DNA of 37,819 nucleotides. Source: DATKKG01 sp035543015. GTDB taxonomy: Archaea > Thermoproteota > Nitrososphaeria > Conexivisphaerales > DTJL01. Both the position numbers and the translations under genes were made by a program. Position 1 is the stretch's first letter; every line of letters begins with the position of its first letter. Shown piece by piece: positions 29,297 through 37,293 of the stretch. Where the stretch lies: NCBI GenBank assembly GCA_035543015.1, contig DATKKG010000027.1, positions 1 to 37,819 on the forward strand, read 5' to 3'. The notes beneath the pieces were generated by a model. That model was not told where the DNA came from. It saw only the letters and a list, made by a program, of their open reading frames with translations, and searched no databases.

Positions 29297-30589
29297 TCAA
29301 CCGCGCCTAATCTTCAGCTTGAGGAAGTGGGTGGCGCATGAGATGCATGGATCGTAGTTCCGGACCGCCATTTCGCTGATCCTCCGCGCCTCTTCGGGCG
29401 TCGCCTCGAGGATCCTAGGCGCCAGCTCCCGGACGTCCTCCTCGATCCTCACCTGGTTCTGAGCGGTCGGCGGGACTATCTTGGCCTTCTCGACGAAACC
29501 TCTGCGGTTCACCTGGTAGCTGTGGTAGAGTATCCCCCGCGGCGCCTCGCTCACGCCGAAGCCTGTCCCTTCGCGATACTCGTAGCTCGCATGCGGATGT
29601 GCCGGCTTGGAGTAGAGGGACAACTCCTCCTTCACCTCCTCGAGAGCGTGCACCAGCTCGACGGCCCTGGCGACGATGCTCTTGAACGGGTCGGTCACCG
29701 GGGGCTTGAAGCCCACCTCTTCGGCAAGGGCCTTTGCCCTAGGACGGAGTTGGGCGAAGTTCAGGTTGACCCGGGCCAGCGGGCCCACCATGTACGGCCC
29801 GCCATCCTTCGTCAACGACCTGAGAGCGTTCGAGTACTCCGCCTGGTGCTCGAAGAAGTGCTCCTCGAACTCCCGGGCCCCGATGCGGAGTCCCCTGTTC
29901 GAGATCACTTCCCCCCCTGCTATGGCGTACCTCTCGGGATCCCTGAGACATACCAGTGTGACGTCCCTCATGAGCTCCGGAGCCTCCAGGGAGGCTGAGA
30001 AACGGACGGCCTCCTCGGCGAATGCCATGAGGGAGTCGACCTTCGAGGCGACTCCGGCCAAAGTCTCCCGAGCCGGCGCCTTGTAGATCCCCCCTATCTT
30101 CAGGGAGACGGGGTGTATCTCCCTGCCCCCGATGGCCACCATCAGGTCGTTGCCCAGGCGTTTCAGCGAAAGGGCCTTCGCGACAAGCTCGGGCTGCGCC
30201 TTGGCCAGAGCCAGCACGTCAGGGACCCTCAGGTAGTCTGGGGCCGCCAGCATGAAGATGTGGAGGGCATGGCTCTCTATCCATTCGCCCAGGTAGATCA
30301 GCCGCCTGAGGCGGCGGACCTGCTCGTCCACTTCGATCTCAAAGAGACCTTCCAGGGCGTTGAGGGCGCTCACCTGGTACGCGACGGGGCAGATGCCGCA
30401 GATTCTGGAGACGATGTCCACCACCTCCTCCACCTTCCTTCCCTGAAGGAACGCCTCGTAGTAGCGCGGCGGCTCGAATATGTTCAACCTGACGTCCACG
30501 ACCCTCCCGGCGTCTCCCTCTATCACCAGGGAGCCTTCGCCTTCGACCCGGGCCAGCGGTCCCGTGTCCACGACGATTCGCCTACTCAT
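29297..30589 (-). CDS. hydA: [NiFe] hydrogenase alpha (large) subunit, group 3b type
   Basis: A 430-residue catalytic subunit of a cytosolic bidirectional NAD(P)-linked [NiFe] hydrogenase (sulfhydrogenase type). The four nickel ligands are visible: C64 and C67 in RICGICP and C415 and C418 in DPCISCATH. The conserved glutamate of ARVEGEG is present near the start. After the final His only nine residues follow, the segment removed or left short in this group. ATG 30589 overlaps the stop of the small subunit by eight bases; TTG 30598, three codons upstream, is the alternative. It is the last gene of hydBGDA. The maturation endopeptidase is not in the window. Confidence 0.95.
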   Translation of the reverse strand: MSRRIVVDTGPLARVEGEGSLVIEGDAGRVVDVRLNIFEPPRYYEAFLQGRKVEEVVDIVSRICGICPVAYQVSALNALEGLFEIEVDEQVRRLRRLIYLGEWIESHALHIFMLAAPDYLRVPDVLALAKAQPELVAKALSLKRLGNDLMVAIGGREIHPVSLKIGGIYKAPARETLAGVASKVDSLMAFAEEAVRFSASLEAPELMRDVTLVCLRDPERYAIAGGEVISNRGLRIGAREFEEHFFEHQAEYSNALRSLTKDGGPYMVGPLARVNLNFAQLRPRAKALAEEVGFKPPVTDPFKSIVARAVELVHALEEVKEELSLYSKPAHPHASYEYREGTGFGVSEAPRGILYHSYQVNRRGFVEKAKIVPPTAQNQVRIEEDVRELAPRILEATPEEARRISEMAVRNYDPCISCATHFLKLKIRRG

Positions 30590-31349
30590 AGCTCTCAAGC
30601 CACCCTCTGTACTCCTTCGAATAGGAGTTGATCCCTTTCACGAGCATCCTTATCGTATGGCGGTCCAGGCCGCTCTTCTCGAGCCAGGCGGCGTACGACT
30701 TCAGGTTCACGTCGTCCGACGGCCCGAAGCAGCCGTAGCAGCCTCTTGCGAAGGAGGGGCAGATCGCGCCGCACCCGGCCATGGTAGCCGGACCCATGCA
30801 GGGAGCACCTCCGGCCACCAACACGCATACGTCGCCCTTCCTCTTGCATTCGAAACATACCGAATTGGTCGGGACCCTAGGCCTCGCCCCCCGCAGCATC
30901 GACGCGAAGAACTGCAGGAGCTGCTCCTTGCTGATGGGGCAACCTCGCAGCTCGAAGTCAACGGCCACGAAGTCGCTCACAGGAAGCGCCTTCTCCAGCG
31001 ACTTAACGACCCTTGGGCTGGGGTACACCGCCCCCTTGAACAGGTCCAGCCTGCTCCAGTTCCTGAGCGCCTGGAGCCCTCCGGACGTGGCGCAGGCCCC
31101 TATGGTGACGAGCACCCGCGAGTCCTCCCTCACACGCATGATCTTCTCCACCTCCTCCGGCGTCGAGATGGATCCTTCGACGAGCGAAATGTCGTAGGGG
31201 GCTCCCCCCGAGGAGCTGGAGGCCTCCAGGAAGTCCCGTATCTCCACCCTGTCCGCCAGGGCCAGCAGCTCCTCCTCCGCGTCCAAGATGGAGAGCTGGC
31301 ATCCGTCACATGACGAGAACTTGAAGACCCCGAGCTTGGGCTTTGCCAT
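30582..31349 (-). CDS. hydD: [NiFe] hydrogenase delta (small) subunit
   Basis: A 255-residue electron-transfer subunit of the hydrogenase. Cysteines for three iron-sulfur clusters are visible: the proximal cluster from SSCDGCQ, GACATSGG and RGCPISKE with GAPCMG, and the others from VCFECKRKGDVC and GCGAICPSFARGCYGC. It contacts the nickel subunit and passes electrons to the ferredoxin-like and flavin subunits. ATG 31349 comes one base after the hydG stop (TGAGATG), and its end overlaps hydA, so the four genes are one tightly coupled operon. No signal peptide, which agrees with a cytosolic enzyme. Confidence 0.95.
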   Translation of the reverse strand: MAKPKLGVFKFSSCDGCQLSILDAEEELLALADRVEIRDFLEASSSSGGAPYDISLVEGSISTPEEVEKIMRVREDSRVLVTIGACATSGGLQALRNWSRLDLFKGAVYPSPRVVKSLEKALPVSDFVAVDFELRGCPISKEQLLQFFASMLRGARPRVPTNSVCFECKRKGDVCVLVAGGAPCMGPATMAGCGAICPSFARGCYGCFGPSDDVNLKSYAAWLEKSGLDRHTIRMLVKGINSYSKEYRGWLESYE

Positions 31350-31350
31350 C

Positions 31351-32181
31351 TCAGACTCCCTCCTTGGCGAAGAACCTCTTCACCCGTGGGTACGCGAGGA
31401 CGGGGCCGTCCTTGCAGACGAAAATCGGGCCCAGCTGGCAGTGGCCGCAGGTGCCCACCCCGCAGCTCATGTGCCTCTCGAGCGAAACGACCACGTTGTC
31501 CTGCGGCACCCTCCTCTTCAGGAGCTCCTGGACCGTGAACTTCATCATGATCTCGGGGCCGCAGACGAACGCGATGGCCTCCTCAGCCAGCACCTCGATC
31601 TCCTTGAAGAGCGTGGTCACGACGCCCACGTTGCCGCCCCATCCCTCCTCCGCCCTGTCGACGGTGAGGAGCAGCTCGACGCCCTCCCTGTGGCTCCAGC
31701 CGCCATACTCCTGCCTGTACAGGAGGTCCTTGGGGGTCCTGGCTCCGTAGAGCACCTTGACTCCCTTGAACGCCTTGGCGGTGGACAGGGCTTCGAGGAT
31801 CACGGGCCTCAGGGGAGCCAGCCCCAGGCCTCCCGCCGCTATGATCAACTCCTTCCCGCGTGCGGCTTCGACGGGCCACGAAGTGCCATAGGGGCCCCTC
31901 AAGCCGACGGCGTCCCCAACCTTCAGCCTGGATATGAGCGACGTGACCGTGCCCACCGAGCGGATCGTGTGCGTCACGGAGCGTTCGCCCGCGTGGGACG
32001 CGATCGATATGGGGACCTCCCCCACACCGTAGACGTAGAGCATGTTGAACTGGCCGGGGCGGAAGTCCTTGGGCCCCCTGCCATCCTCGAGGTCCAGCTT
32101 GAACGTGTAGGTGTCCGGGGTCTCCGAAAAGACCTCCTTGACGAAGGCCCTCGTGTACGTCAGCGCCACCGTATCAGGCAA
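31351..32181 (-). CDS. hydG: hydrogenase gamma subunit, FAD/NAD(P)-binding with [2Fe-2S]
   Basis: A 276-residue diaphorase subunit. It has the ferredoxin-reductase fold: FAD site around RPGQFNMLYV, the NAD(P)-binding turn AGGLGLAPLRPV, and a C-terminal [2Fe-2S] motif with cysteines spaced C-x4-C-x2-C-x11-C in SCGVGTCGHCQLGPIFVC. It exchanges electrons between NAD(P)(H) and the iron-sulfur chain; the same fold serves dihydroorotate dehydrogenase partner proteins, but the operon makes hydrogenase clear. It starts at TTG 32181, overlapping the hydB stop by eight bases. Confidence 0.94.
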   Translation of the reverse strand: MPDTVALTYTRAFVKEVFSETPDTYTFKLDLEDGRGPKDFRPGQFNMLYVYGVGEVPISIASHAGERSVTHTIRSVGTVTSLISRLKVGDAVGLRGPYGTSWPVEAARGKELIIAAGGLGLAPLRPVILEALSTAKAFKGVKVLYGARTPKDLLYRQEYGGWSHREGVELLLTVDRAEEGWGGNVGVVTTLFKEIEVLAEEAIAFVCGPEIMMKFTVQELLKRRVPQDNVVVSLERHMSCGVGTCGHCQLGPIFVCKDGPVLAYPRVKRFFAKEGV

Positions 32182-33298
32182 CCTTGACTACCTCCGGGAG
32201 GGGCCTCTTGTCGCCCGCAGACTTCAGCACGCGGTTGACCGTGTCCGTGATGTCGATGCCCACTGGGCACCACGTTATGCATCTCCCGCAGCCCACGCAT
32301 CCGTACAGCTTGAACTGGTCGGGCCAATACCCGAACTTGTGCATGACGAACTGCCTGTAACGCGCCTTTCTCTCCAGCCGGGGATTGCCCCCCGCTGAAT
32401 AGGTGAAGCCCTTGGATAGGCAGGAATCCCAGACCCTCTCGCGGGTGACGCTGTCGTCCCTCAGGTCCGTTACGTCGCGGACGGTGTTGCAGAAGCATGT
32501 GGGACATACCATCGTGCAGTTACCGCAGCTGAGACATCTCTGCGCGACCTCCTCCCAGACCGGGCTGTCGACTCCTTCGTACATGAAATCCGAGGGGTCC
32601 TCCTTGTCTATCCTCTTCCGCTGCTCCTCTCTCGTCTTGGCCAGCAGGGCCAGCTCGTCGGACACGTCCTTCTGGGTGGCAGGCTTCAGCTCCGCCCCCT
32701 CGAAGAGGTTCATCCTGCCCTCCGGCAAGTCCAGCACAAGGCGGTCGCCGAGCTCCGTTATCGAAAGGTCGTAGCCGCCCTCCGCCATCGGCCCTGTCCC
32801 CATGGACGCGCAGAAGCAGTTCTCCCCCGCCCTTCCGCAGTTGACCACGATCAGGAAGGAGGACTCCCTCAGAGGCGCGTAGACCGGGTCCTTGTACTGG
32901 GGCGCCATCATCACCCTGTCCAACACCGCGACGGCCTTCAGATCGCATGGCCTGAGCCCGAGGAAGGCGTACTTCCTGTCAGATCGGAAGATGGGCTTGC
33001 TTTCCAGCGCGGCCGGGCCTTTGACGAGCTTGGTGAGCGGCACGCACGCAGGATGAAGGAAGTTCTTCGGAGAGTGGGGGCCGTTGACGGCGGAGAACAC
33101 GGCTCCGGAAGTCCCCCCCAGCCTGTACCTTCCGGGGGCCTGAACGTCCACCACCCCCGAAGCCAGGTCCTCCAGTCTGGATATCTCGCCGAGGCAGACT
33201 GCGCCATCTTCTGCCCTGGGCCCCACCACCGTGTAGCCCAGAGACCGAAGGTTGGAGATCAGCTTGGCCAACGCATCGAGGTCGGTGACGTATCTCAT
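32174..33298 (-). CDS. hydB: hydrogenase beta subunit, two [4Fe-4S] clusters
   Basis: A 374-residue subunit of the sulfhydrogenase-type complex. Two ferredoxin motifs are at about 255-270 (CLSCGNCTMVCPTCFC) and 335-350 (CVGCGRCITWCPVG), and a CFCAS segment lies near residue 160. The N-terminal part resembles the anaerobic sulfite-reductase A-type domain that docks the flavin subunit. It is the first gene of hydBGDA. ATG 33298 has GAAGG-like sequence just upstream; a weak CTTCTTAG at 33330-33338 may be the promoter. Confidence 0.93.
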   Translation of the reverse strand: MRYVTDLDALAKLISNLRSLGYTVVGPRAEDGAVCLGEISRLEDLASGVVDVQAPGRYRLGGTSGAVFSAVNGPHSPKNFLHPACVPLTKLVKGPAALESKPIFRSDRKYAFLGLRPCDLKAVAVLDRVMMAPQYKDPVYAPLRESSFLIVVNCGRAGENCFCASMGTGPMAEGGYDLSITELGDRLVLDLPEGRMNLFEGAELKPATQKDVSDELALLAKTREEQRKRIDKEDPSDFMYEGVDSPVWEEVAQRCLSCGNCTMVCPTCFCNTVRDVTDLRDDSVTRERVWDSCLSKGFTYSAGGNPRLERKARYRQFVMHKFGYWPDQFKLYGCVGCGRCITWCPVGIDITDTVNRVLKSAGDKRPLPEVVKVA

Positions 33299-33406
33299 GC
33301 CTTCTCTGCCCTGCTAACCATCCTGCCAGCCTAAGAAGATTGTTGATGCAGGAAAGATGAGAGAGGGCAACTGTTGGTATGTATAAGGCCGGCAAGTAAG
33401 ATATAG

Positions 33407-33416
33407 TATATATTAA
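33407..33416 (+). promoter_or_regulatory. TATA box before an amber-interrupted small ORF
   Basis: TATATATTAA is centred 26 bases before ATG 33437, a textbook leaderless spacing for this genome. Confidence 0.45.
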
Positions 33417-33436
33417 GTGGAAACAACGGTCGCATA

Positions 33437-33553
33437 ATGAACGATTTTCAAAGTATCTGGGTTGCAGAGGCCACCTAGTGCTCCTTCGGTCCGTCCTTCC
33501 CTTTCTTCCTGGTCGGCGCAGTATCTCTTGGCGTTCTGGGAATTGTCCTTTGA
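33437..33553 (+). pseudogene. tiny ORF with in-frame TAG, then a membrane-helix-like segment
   Basis: From ATG 33437 the frame reads MNDFQSIWVAEAT, then TAG (33476-33478), then CSFGPSFPFFLVGAVSLGV-LGIVL to a TGA at 33551-33553. The second part is a plausible membrane helix. This may be a decayed small membrane-protein gene like the ones at 13.0-13.5 kb, or simply chance. Confidence 0.25.
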
Positions 33554-33714
33554 CTTTCCGTAACGGCCACGGTCAACGACCTCGTCAGTCGGCATCTTCT
33601 TATCTCGACCACCTCCGATGGCCTGTTGATTGGCCTTGCTACGGTCTTCGTCCCGCTCTGCATCGTTGCTTTCGAAGAACTGCAGAACCTCGCTCATATG
33701 TCCTAAAGACAGCT

Positions 33715-33730
33715 TGGGCTTGGACCTGCG
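33715..33730 (+). repeat. dispersed 16-bp repeat, copy 4
   Basis: Identical 16-base core, followed by AAG as in copy 1, 20 kb from the other copies and 103 bases from the 3' end of tRNA-Lys(CTT). Confidence 0.8.
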
Positions 33731-33869
33731 AAGACTCTGATGCCCGCCGCCGGGACCGGGCGACTTTCCCAAAAGCCTGGCCTAAGTCCACATATATATT
33801 GCACGATATGTCATATATTATTGTAAAGTATAGCGGGCCTGGAGGGATTCGGACCCCCGACCTACTGGT

Positions 33870-33892
33870 TTCCCCGGCACACGTGGGTGCCG
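33870..33892 (-). other. 23-nt canonical (37/38) intron in tRNA-Lys(CTT)
   Basis: Outer helix GCTGG/CCAGT, central helix CTCT/GGGG (two G-U pairs), bulges TAC and AAA, inner hairpin GGCAC-CCACGT-GTGCC. Cutting after the second base of each bulge joins A37 to A38. Confidence 0.9.
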
Positions 33893-33907
33893 TAAGAGCC
33901 AGCCGCT

Positions 33908-33922
33908 CTAGGCGAGATATCT
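33908..33922 (-). other. 15-nt non-canonical intron in the D arm of tRNA-Lys(CTT)
   Basis: The intron would separate positions 22 and 23. Central helix AGGT/GCCT is flanked by two AGA bulges, with a short inner stem GA/TC; the outer helix is poor, so the motif is relaxed. The repeat TAGAG borders the insertion on both sides, so sequence alone allows several equivalent boundaries; the bulge geometry picks this one. Confidence 0.8.
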
Positions 33923-34030
33923 CTACCTGGCTGAGCTACAGGCCCACATCGATAGCGTCTTTTGTGAGGATTATTTAAGGCTTTGAGGGTCTGAAGTCGA
34001 GCCGAAATCCGGCGTCAGCAGTGCACGCGA

Positions 34031-34041
34031 ACACTTATCTT
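34031..34041 (+). promoter_or_regulatory. TATA box of the ABC exporter operon
   Basis: ACACTTATCTT is centred about 28 bases before ATG 34065; a leaderless transcript is expected. Confidence 0.55.
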
Positions 34042-34064
34042 TCACCTCCTGGGCACAGGTCGCA

Positions 34065-34793
34065 ATGAACGTGGTGGAGGCGCATGAGCTGCGGAAGACC
34101 TACGGCTCCATCGTCGCCCTGGACGGGATCAGCTTCGACGTCCTGCAGGGGGAAGTCTTCGGGCTGATAGGCCCGAACGGCTCCGGCAAGACGACCACCC
34201 TTCGCATACTTTCCACCCTGATCCAGCCCACTTCGGGCTCGGCTTCAGTCCTCGGATACGATGTCGTGAAGGAAGCGCAGAAGGTCAAGACACTCATAAG
34301 CTACCTGCCCGGCGAGGCGGGCGCCTACCAGAACCTCACCGGGAGGGAGTACCTCCGTTTCATGGGGAACCTCTACGCCTCCAACAAGGAGGAGCTCAGC
34401 CAGATGATAGCCGACGCCAGCAACATATCCGGCCTCGGCGACAGGCTGAAGGACAAGTCGAAGACCTACAGCCAGGGAATGGCGAGGAGGCTGCTGATAG
34501 CCCGCTCGCTCATGTTCAAACCCAAGCTCGCCATAATGGACGAGCCCACCTCAGGGCTGGACGTCGTGCACGCCACGTACGTGAGGCGCATGATCAAGGA
34601 CTACGTCCGCAACTTCGGCGTGACGGTCCTGCTCTCCAGCCACAACATGCTGGAGGTGGACTTCCTCTGCGACCGGATCGCCCTCATCAACACCGGCCGC
34701 ATCCTCGCGGTGGGCTCGCCGGCGGAGATCAAGGAGACCACCAGAGCGGAGAACCTGGAGGAGGCCTTCATGAAGGTGATCGACCACGGCTAA
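34065..34793 (+). CDS. ABC transporter ATP-binding protein (NatA-like)
   Basis: A 242-residue ATPase of an ABC-2 type exporter. Walker A is GPNGSGKTT (about 37-45) and Walker B LAIMDEPTSGLD (about 155-166), followed by the switch His in LLSSHNM. The signature motif is YSQGM in place of LSGGQ, a variation seen among ABC-2 exporters. The D loop and Q loop are in place. It powers the permease encoded 19 bases downstream. The cargo is unknown; NatAB relatives export Na+, lipids, antibiotics or polymers. Confidence 0.92.
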   Translation: MNVVEAHELRKTYGSIVALDGISFDVLQGEVFGLIGPNGSGKTTTLRILSTLIQPTSGSASVLGYDVVKEAQKVKTLISYLPGEAGAYQNLTGREYLRFMGNLYASNKEELSQMIADASNISGLGDRLKDKSKTYSQGMARRLLIARSLMFKPKLAIMDEPTSGLDVVHATYVRRMIKDYVRNFGVTVLLSSHNMLEVDFLCDRIALINTGRILAVGSPAEIKETTRAENLEEAFMKVIDHG

Positions 34794-34812
34794 CGTCTTC
34801 AGGACCCTCGTC

Positions 34813-36081
34813 ATGAAGGAGATACGGGACCTCATCAAGGACCCCAAGCTCCTGTTCGGGATGATAGTCGTCCCCCTCCTCATGTACCCGCTCATGGGCG
34901 CGGCCATCAACGTCTCCACGCAGGCGGTTCAGAACAGCATAGGGACCGGCAACTTCGCCATCATGAACCTGGACGGTGGCAACTACTCCAACATGGCTGT
35001 GCAATACTTCACCTCCATCCCCAAGGTCACCGTCAACTCGGTTGGGCCGGAGGACATAACGTCGGCCATAGCGGACGCTCAGCGCCTCAACGCCACCTCG
35101 CTGGTCGTCATACCGCAGGGTTTCAGCCAGAACGTTACCGATAGGGAGGAGGTACACTTTGACACCTACACCCCAATGAAGACCTTCGCCACGACCGAGA
35201 CCGCGAAGGCCGGCGTCGTCTCTTCTATCATCGACTCCTTCTCGAGCTACCTCTCCGACTACTACATCAGCACAGCCGACCCGTCCCTGAACGCCACCAT
35301 CGCCAAGCAGCCTCTCAGCGTCGACGCGGCCAGCGTCGTCAACGGCCAGCTCGTGGACATTTCGCCGTCGGTCCTGGGCAACATCATCCTGGGCCAGTCC
35401 TTCGGCACGCCCATAGCCCTCATGGTGGTCATCATCCTGGCCATGCAGATCGCGGCGACGGCCATCGCGGTCGAGAAGGAGCAGAAGACGCTGGAGACCC
35501 TCCTCACCCTGCCAGTCTCCAGGTTCAACATACTGTCGGCCAAGCTGATAGGCTCGACGGTCATCGCCGGGCTGGGGGCCATAACGACCGTGATCGGCTT
35601 CACGTACTACATGAGCTCGTTCTCCAGCTCCTTCGCCAGCGCCACCTCGGTGAGCTTCAACCTGACTCCTCCCCTGCTCTACTACGTGATTCTTGGGGCG
35701 CTGGTGTTCCTCACGCTCGCCTTCGCCACGTCTCTCGCAATCGTGATCGGGGTCTTCTGCGAGGACGTCAGGAGCGCCCAGGCCGTCGTGGGCTACATGA
35801 TAATCCCCATAATGATACCCACGTTCATGCTCCTCTTCAGCGACCTGCAGGCGTTCTCCCTGCCCATCCAGGCGGGCCTCCTTCTGTTCCCGTTCTCCTA
35901 CGCCACCATCTTCTCCAAGATGTCCTTCGTCGGGGACTACACCATCGGCCTCATGGGGATAGGCTACCTGGTCCTGTGGACGGTGATCGTCCTGTACATA
36001 GGCTCCCGGCTGTTCAGCTCGGAGAAGGTCCTGACGGCGAAGTTTTCGTTCTCGCGGAAGAAGCAGCAGCGTCAGGAATGA
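34813..36081 (+). CDS. ABC-2 type permease (NatB-like)
   Basis: A 422-residue membrane partner of the preceding ATPase. It has the NatB/ABC-2 layout: a coupling segment KEIRDLIKDPKLL, helix 1 (about 16-36), a large extracellular domain with several NxS/T sequons (about 37-205), then five helices between about 208 and 410. EKEQKTLETLLTLPVSR just after the second helix is the family signature. The basic end (FSRKKQQRQE) is cytoplasmic. ATG 34813 is the only usable start after an in-frame stop. The last ten bases overlap the convergent hypB gene. Confidence 0.92.
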   Translation: MKEIRDLIKDPKLLFGMIVVPLLMYPLMGAAINVSTQAVQNSIGTGNFAIMNLDGGNYSNMAVQYFTSIPKVTVNSVGPEDITSAIADAQRLNATSLVVIPQGFSQNVTDREEVHFDTYTPMKTFATTETAKAGVVSSIIDSFSSYLSDYYISTADPSLNATIAKQPLSVDAASVVNGQLVDISPSVLGNIILGQSFGTPIALMVVIILAMQIAATAIAVEKEQKTLETLLTLPVSRFNILSAKLIGSTVIAGLGAITTVIGFTYYMSSFSSSFASATSVSFNLTPPLLYYVILGALVFLTLAFATSLAIVIGVFCEDVRSAQAVVGYMIIPIMIPTFMLLFSDLQAFSLPIQAGLLLFPFSYATIFSKMSFVGDYTIGLMGIGYLVLWTVIVLYIGSRLFSSEKVLTAKFSFSRKKQQRQE

Positions 36082-36854
36082 CTGCCGGCCAGCTTCTTCG
36101 CGAGCACTTCGAAGGCATCTCTCACCGGCCTGTTCTTCCGAAGGACGGCCCCGAGCTCCTCTTGGTTCACTGCGGGGTCCAGCGGGATCTCGGCCAGCAT
36201 CTTCGCGCCGAGGGCCTTCTGGAGCGACTTCGGGGATGCTTCTCCCATCAGGCGGACCTTCTTCCCGCCCTGCGCGAAGTAGCTCATGTTGAGGACGAAT
36301 CCGGCGATCTCTATCTTCTCCTGCCTGGCCAGCTTGGCGAGCTTTGTCACAACGGCGAGGGCCCGCTCAGAAGGAGTTGCGACCAGCACCAGCCTGCAGT
36401 TGCCGCCGAAGAGCCTGAACGCGGCCAGAAGCTCGTCCCCGGTCCCCGGCGGAAGGTCAACCACAAGGAAGTCGAGCCTGCCCCAGTTGGTCTGGGCGAG
36501 GAGCTGGGTCACCAGGGCCTGCTTCTCCCCTCCCTTCAGCGGAGCGGGCCTGTCTCCGACGAAGAACCCGACCGACATCGTCTTCAGCTTGCCGACGAGT
36601 TTCGGCTCCAGACCGTTGGCCGTGCTCCTTACGGAGGTCCCCAGGCTGAAGTAGCCGGGCAGGCTGGGCCCGTGGACGTCTATGTCGAAGAGCGCCACGG
36701 AACGTCCCGCCTTCGAAAGCGTGAGTGCCAGGGCGCTAGCCACGAAGCTCTTCCCGACTCCTCCCTTGCCGCTCCCGATCAGCAGCACATGCTTGACGCG
36801 CTTGAGGCGTTTCGCCGCCTGGTCCTGCTGGAACATGAGAGGCATCTCAGTCAC
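36072..36854 (-). CDS. hypB: Mrp/MinD-family ATPase, probable HypB-type nickel-insertion factor
   Basis: A 260-residue P-loop ATPase with the deviant Walker A GKGGVGKS (about 29-36), the A' motif FDIDVHGPS and the VVDLPPGTGDE switch II. By itself it could be an iron-sulfur carrier of the Mrp/NBP35 family, but it has no C-terminal CxxC. It directly follows hypA with an eight-base overlap, as in Thermococcus, where a Mrp/MinD-type HypB forms the HypAB complex that passes nickel to hydrogenase. Bacterial HypB is an unrelated SIMIBI GTPase. The hydrogenase genes lie 2.8 kb away, supporting this role. Confidence 0.8.
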   Translation of the reverse strand: MTEMPLMFQQDQAAKRLKRVKHVLLIGSGKGGVGKSFVASALALTLSKAGRSVALFDIDVHGPSLPGYFSLGTSVRSTANGLEPKLVGKLKTMSVGFFVGDRPAPLKGGEKQALVTQLLAQTNWGRLDFLVVDLPPGTGDELLAAFRLFGGNCRLVLVATPSERALAVVTKLAKLARQEKIEIAGFVLNMSYFAQGGKKVRLMGEASPKSLQKALGAKMLAEIPLDPAVNQEELGAVLRKNRPVRDAFEVLAKKLAGSHS

Positions 36855-37293
36855 CTTTCTCCAGCACGAGCCTGGTCACCTTGATGACCCCGCCGTCGCT
36901 CAAGAAGATGTCCGAGCTGCCGCACTCGGGGCAGTGGACGAAGGCCGGGTACAGCTCCGGCAGGAAGTGAAGCGGGAGCTCCTTGCTGTCGGGCTCGCTG
37001 ATCAGGAGCTCCGGAGCCACATCTCTGAGCTGCTTTTTCGCCTCCTCCATCCCCCACTTGGCGGAGCACTTCTGGCATGTGAACACGGCCCTGTCGTCGA
37101 CGACCTCCAGCTCGGCACCCTGAAGAACCGGACCTTCGAGAAGAGACCTGAAGGAATCGACGAGGATTCCCTTGTCGAGCTGCATGAGCTCCCCGATCGC
37201 CAGCTGTATCTTCAGCACCTTCTTGGCCTGATGCTTGTCGGATTCAGAGAGTATTGAGGCGACGACGCTCTGTGCCAGGCTCATTTCATGCAA
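36847..37293 (-). CDS. hypA: hydrogenase nickel incorporation protein HypA
   Basis: A 148-residue HypA. The start MHEMSLAQ contains the nickel-binding Met-His-Glu. The zinc domain has CQKC at about 73-76 and CPEC at about 121-124, with an insertion of some 40 residues between the pairs, as in Thermococcus HypA and longer than in most bacteria. It delivers Ni2+ to the hydrogenase large subunit with HypB. ATG 37293; the next gene overlaps by eight bases. The promoter is not clear; AT-rich sequence at 37332-37343 could serve. Confidence 0.94.
   Translation of the reverse strand: MHEMSLAQSVVASILSESDKHQAKKVLKIQLAIGELMQLDKGILVDSFRSLLEGPVLQGAELEVVDDRAVFTCQKCSAKWGMEEAKKQLRDVAPELLISEPDSKELPLHFLPELYPAFVHCPECGSSDIFLSDGGVIKVTRLVLEKGD

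Larger units (their letters stand above)
33299..33833. other. 535-bp gap without a confident gene
   Basis: The gap is AT-richer than the rest. It holds a strong TATA-like run (33407-33416) exactly placed for a leaderless ATG at 33437 whose frame is stopped by TAG after 13 codons, repeat copy 4 (33715-33730), and an AT-rich stretch with imperfect dyad symmetry (33790-33832) just past the 3' end of tRNA-Lys(CTT). Longer frames in the gap on both strands have atypical composition and I do not accept them as genes. Confidence 0.5.
33834..33945 (-). tRNA. tRNA-Lys (anticodon CTT) with two introns
   Basis: Minus-strand gene of 112 bases. Acceptor GGGCCTG/CAGGCCC is perfect; discriminator G; CCA is not encoded. 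The 5' half matches tRNA-Lys(TTT) (TAGCTCAGCCAGGTAGAG). The D stem GCTC/GAGC closes only if 15 bases (33908-33922) are removed. The anticodon stem GCTGG/CCAGT closes only if 23 bases (33870-33892) are removed after A37. Anticodon CTT is at 33894-33896. T arm has loop TCCGAAT. A TATA box (minus-strand CCTTAAATAATCC, 33968-33980) lies about 30 bases upstream. Confidence 0.93.

Noticed and set aside
29097..29300. 67-codon minus frame whose TTG overlaps the hydA stop (TTGA)
   Set aside because: The overlap form is suggestive, but the sequence is Ser/Arg/Pro-rich without structure and I know no such subunit.
33413..33772. 119-codon minus frame beside repeat copy 4
   Set aside because: Low-complexity acidic/basic sequence, no TATA box at a usable distance, and it would read through the repeat.
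33478..33978. 166-codon + frame that runs into tRNA-Lys(CTT)
   Set aside because: It overlaps a tRNA gene in antisense and has no coding-like composition.
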